Assembly (NCBI GenBank): GCA_004292985.1
Contig: RDXT01000590.1
Span: forward strand, 1 to 8,403
Direction: 5' to 3'
DNA: 8,403 nucleotides
DNA from: Bacteroidota bacterium
GTDB taxonomy: Bacteria > Bacteroidota > Bacteroidia > J057
Position numbers and translations under genes: made by a program. Of the stretch, positions 6,470 to 8,403 are shown piece after piece. The notes under the pieces are model-generated. The model saw only the letters and a list, made by a program, of their open reading frames with translations. It ran no database searches and had not been told where the DNA came from. The first letter of the stretch is position 1. The number at the start of each line of letters is the position of its first letter.

Positions 6470-6477
6470 TAATTTAG
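6470..6477 (+). promoter_or_regulatory. Possible -7 element for the M42-PNP pair
   Basis: TAATTTAG matches five of the six fixed bases of TAnnTTTG and lies 21 bases before the start codon of the M42 gene. A T-rich stretch (6445-6454) sits near the -33 position but lacks TTG. An alternative is TTG at 6463 with TATCTATT at 6484. Confidence 0.28.
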
Positions 6478-6498
6478 GCCCCGTATCTATTTTTTTAC

Positions 6499-7533
6499 AT
6501 GAACCTCGACCTCCTTCGTATCCTTTGCCTTACTCCCGGCGCGCCTGGCAGTGAAAACCTGATCCGCGAGCAGGTGATCAAAGAAGTAAAACCCTATGTG
6601 GATTCCCTTGAAACGGACCCTATGGGCAACCTGATCGCCTTCAAAAAGGGCCGCTCCGGCCTCAAAGTGATGGTCGCCGCGCACCTCGATGAGATTTCCT
6701 TTATCGTCAGCCACATTGACAACGACGGCTTCCTTCATTTCTTACCCCTCGGCGGCTTTGACCCCAAAACGCTGACGGCCCAGCGGGTGATTGTGCATGG
6801 CCGCGAAGACCTCATCGGCGTAATGGGCAGCAAACCCATCCACATCATGTCGCCGGAGGAGCGCAACAAAGCCCCCCAGCTCAAAGACTACTTTATAGAC
6901 CTCGGCATGCCCGCCGCGCAGGTAAAAGAAAAGGTCTCCATCGGCGACAAGGTAACCCGCGAACGGGACCTGACCGAAATCGGCGACTGCGTATGCACCA
7001 AGTCCCTCGACAACCGAATTTCGGTCTATATCCTGATCGAAGCGCTGAAACGCATGGGGCAGCCCGCGCACGATTTTTATGCCGTGTTTACGGTGCAGGA
7101 AGAGGTGGGACTGCGCGGCGCTACCACCGCCACCCGCAAGATCAACCCCGACTTCGGCATCGGACTCGATGTAACCATCGCCAATGATGTGCCCGGCGCT
7201 TCGGCACAGGACAAAATCACGGCCCTGGGAGCTGGCACCGCCATCAAAATCTTAGATGGCTCCGTGATCACCGACTACCGGATGGTGCGCTTTATGGAGG
7301 GGGTGGCCCGTCGGCACGAGATTCCCTTTCAGCGCGAGTTGCTTCCTGCGGGGGGCACAGATACCGGCGCATTGCAGCGCAGCGGCGACGGAGCCATTGC
7401 AGGCTGTATTTCTATTCCGGCCCGCCACATCCACTCTGTGGTGGAGATGTGCCACAAGGGCGACATCGAGCACAGCATTCAGTTGCTGAAAGCCTGTATC
7501 GAAGAGCTGGACCAGTTTGACTATCAATGGTAA
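6499..7533 (+). CDS. M42-family metallo-aminopeptidase (glutamyl aminopeptidase/PepA-TET type)
   Basis: The 344-residue protein has the full set of M42 metal and catalytic residues: His62 and Asp64 in A-H-L-D-E, Asp171 in S-L-D-N-R, the Glu pair 201-202 in Q-E-E-V-G, Asp224 in G-L-D-V-T and His312 in A-R-H-I-H-S-V-V-E. These build a two-metal site (zinc or cobalt) that removes N-terminal residues from peptides; the family forms dodecameric tetrahedral particles in the cytoplasm. The N-terminal L-C-L-T-P-G-A-P-G-S-E-N segment (9-20) and the D-x-M-G-N-L (40-45) motif are also typical. Length fits the family. Residue preference (acidic, hydrophobic or endoglucanase-misnamed members) cannot be read from the sequence. 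It begins a plus-strand pair with the phosphorylase gene six bases downstream. No Shine-Dalgarno sequence is present before the ATG, only a T-run. Confidence 0.94.
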   Translation: MNLDLLRILCLTPGAPGSENLIREQVIKEVKPYVDSLETDPMGNLIAFKKGRSGLKVMVAAHLDEISFIVSHIDNDGFLHFLPLGGFDPKTLTAQRVIVHGREDLIGVMGSKPIHIMSPEERNKAPQLKDYFIDLGMPAAQVKEKVSIGDKVTRERDLTEIGDCVCTKSLDNRISVYILIEALKRMGQPAHDFYAVFTVQEEVGLRGATTATRKINPDFGIGLDVTIANDVPGASAQDKITALGAGTAIKILDGSVITDYRMVRFMEGVARRHEIPFQRELLPAGGTDTGALQRSGDGAIAGCISIPARHIHSVVEMCHKGDIEHSIQLLKACIEELDQFDYQW

Positions 7534-7539
7534 AAAGGC

Positions 7540-8352
7540 ATGCAAAGCGAATTTTCAGAAGCATTTGAATATATCCGCCGCCTCTATCCCGGTACGCCGG
7601 AGATCGGCATCGTATTGGGTACGGGCCTGGGCGGACTGGTGGACCACATCGTCCAGGAAAAGGTGATTCCCTATAATTTTATTCCCCATTTTCCGATTTC
7701 GACGGTCGAAAGCCACTTCGGAAAGCTCATTTTCGGGACCATTGCCGGGAAAAAAGTAGTGGCCATGCAGGGACGTCTTCACTTCTACGAAGGCTATACC
7801 ATGCAGGAAATCACCTTCCCGATCCGGATCATGAAGATGCTGGGCATCCATACCCTCTTCATTTCCAATGCCTCGGGCGGCCTTAATCCCGACTACCGGA
7901 ATGGCGACCTGATGGTTCTCGACGACCACATCAGCCTTCAGTATGCCAATCCGCTCACGGGGCCTAATCTCTCGGAGTTTGGTCCGCGCTTTCCGGACAT
8001 GAGCGAGCCCTATGACCGCGAACTGAGCAGCCGTGCCCTCGAAATTGGCCTGGAGCGGGGTTACCGCGTACACAAAGGCGTGTATGTCGCCGTGAGCGGT
8101 CCCAACCTGGAGACCCGCGCCGAGTATCGTTTCCTGCGGCGCATCGGCGCCGATGTGGTGGGTATGTCCACGGTGCCCGAAGTGATTGTGGCCCGGCACA
8201 TGGGCCTGCGGGTTTGCGCGATTTCGGTTATCACCGACCAGGGCGACCCCGACAACCTCAAGCCCGTAACCCTCGAAGAGGTGATCGCCGTGGCCAGCGA
8301 GGCAGAGCCTAAGCTCACCGACATTATGAGCGAATTAATCAAAGGTCTCTAA
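7540..8352 (+). CDS. Purine nucleoside phosphorylase, trimeric PNP-I family
   Basis: This enzyme splits purine nucleosides with phosphate into base plus (deoxy)ribose 1-phosphate in purine salvage, in the cytoplasm. The phosphate loop G-T-G-L-G-G-L is at 27-33, with M-Q-G-R-L-H-F-Y-E-G-Y at 76-86, N-A-S-G-G-L at 110-115, G-P-N-L-E-T-R-A-E at 187-195 and V-V-G-M-S-T-V-P-E at 206-214. Glu191 and Met209 match the base- and ribose-contacting Glu201 and Met219 of human PNP. The residue matching human Asn243, which selects 6-oxopurines, is Asp233 here (I-T-D-Q), which might broaden use to 6-aminopurines. Length (270) and all motifs indicate a complete, intact protein. It starts six bases after the M42 stop codon, so the two are very probably cotranscribed. 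MTAP relatives were considered, but the motif order and the F-Y-E-G-Y stretch favour PNP. Confidence 0.93.
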   Translation: MQSEFSEAFEYIRRLYPGTPEIGIVLGTGLGGLVDHIVQEKVIPYNFIPHFPISTVESHFGKLIFGTIAGKKVVAMQGRLHFYEGYTMQEITFPIRIMKMLGIHTLFISNASGGLNPDYRNGDLMVLDDHISLQYANPLTGPNLSEFGPRFPDMSEPYDRELSSRALEIGLERGYRVHKGVYVAVSGPNLETRAEYRFLRRIGADVVGMSTVPEVIVARHMGLRVCAISVITDQGDPDNLKPVTLEEVIAVASEAEPKLTDIMSELIKGL

Positions 8353-8380
8353 GCCATCCAACCTTTTCGCCGGAATGCAC

Positions 8381-8388
8381 TACCTTTG
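8381..8388 (+). promoter_or_regulatory. -7 promoter element at the right edge, probably for the next gene
   Basis: TACCTTTG is an exact match to TAnnTTTG and lies 28 bases after the PNP stop codon. An ATG at 8397 follows nine bases (8388 end) later, too close to a start site for a normal leader unless the transcript is nearly leaderless; the true start codon may lie beyond the window. Confidence 0.42.
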
Positions 8389-8403
8389 GGGCGCCGATGG
8401 ATA

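Noticed and set aside
7555..8199. A 214-codon open frame on the minus strand
   Set aside because: It is entirely antisense to the purine nucleoside phosphorylase gene, whose motifs are complete; the peptide shows no family features.

Overview
The window looks like chromosomal DNA of a GC-moderate to GC-rich member of the Bacteroidota. Three things suggest this. Exact or near-exact copies of the Bacteroidota -7 promoter element (TAnnTTTG) lie in front of genes. Shine-Dalgarno sequences are almost absent. The gene set is typical of the phylum: a short biotin carrier protein encoded on its own, an OmpA-type lipoprotein, an M42 peptidase and a PNP-I enzyme. The assignment is inference, since there is no rRNA or other taxonomic marker. 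Coding density is very high and no gene-free stretch exceeds about 110 bases. I see no tRNA, rRNA, CRISPR array, insertion sequence or clear intrinsic terminator.

Layout. (1) 1-1853, minus strand: a 573-residue protein followed 32 bases later by the start of a TetR-type regulator that runs off the left edge. The large protein appears to carry three divergent copies of a ~100-residue domain joined by Pro/Glu-rich linkers, ending in a nucleoside 2-deoxyribosyltransferase-like domain in which the usual catalytic Glu is replaced by Arg. (2) 1952-5137, plus strand: a tight cluster of an intramembrane site-2-type metalloprotease (M50), an alpha/beta hydrolase of the KANL3/Tex30 type and a DprE1-like FAD-dependent oxidoreductase. 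The first two overlap by one base and the last two are 13 bases apart. (3) 5124-6389, minus strand: an OmpA-domain lipoprotein, then a biotin carboxyl carrier protein whose 3' end overlaps the end of the DprE1-like gene tail to tail. (4) 6499-8352, plus strand: an M42 aminopeptidase and a purine nucleoside phosphorylase six bases apart. An exact -7 element after it, near the right edge, suggests another gene beginning there.

How the genes relate. Most are housekeeping or envelope functions: membrane proteolysis, peptidoglycan-anchored lipoprotein, carboxylase cofactor carrier, peptide degradation and purine salvage. No pathway obviously links all of them. The least explained gene is the 573-residue protein with internal repeats and a degenerate NDT-like C-terminal domain; it is the best candidate for something undescribed. 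Nothing in the window proves a new system or a defence role.
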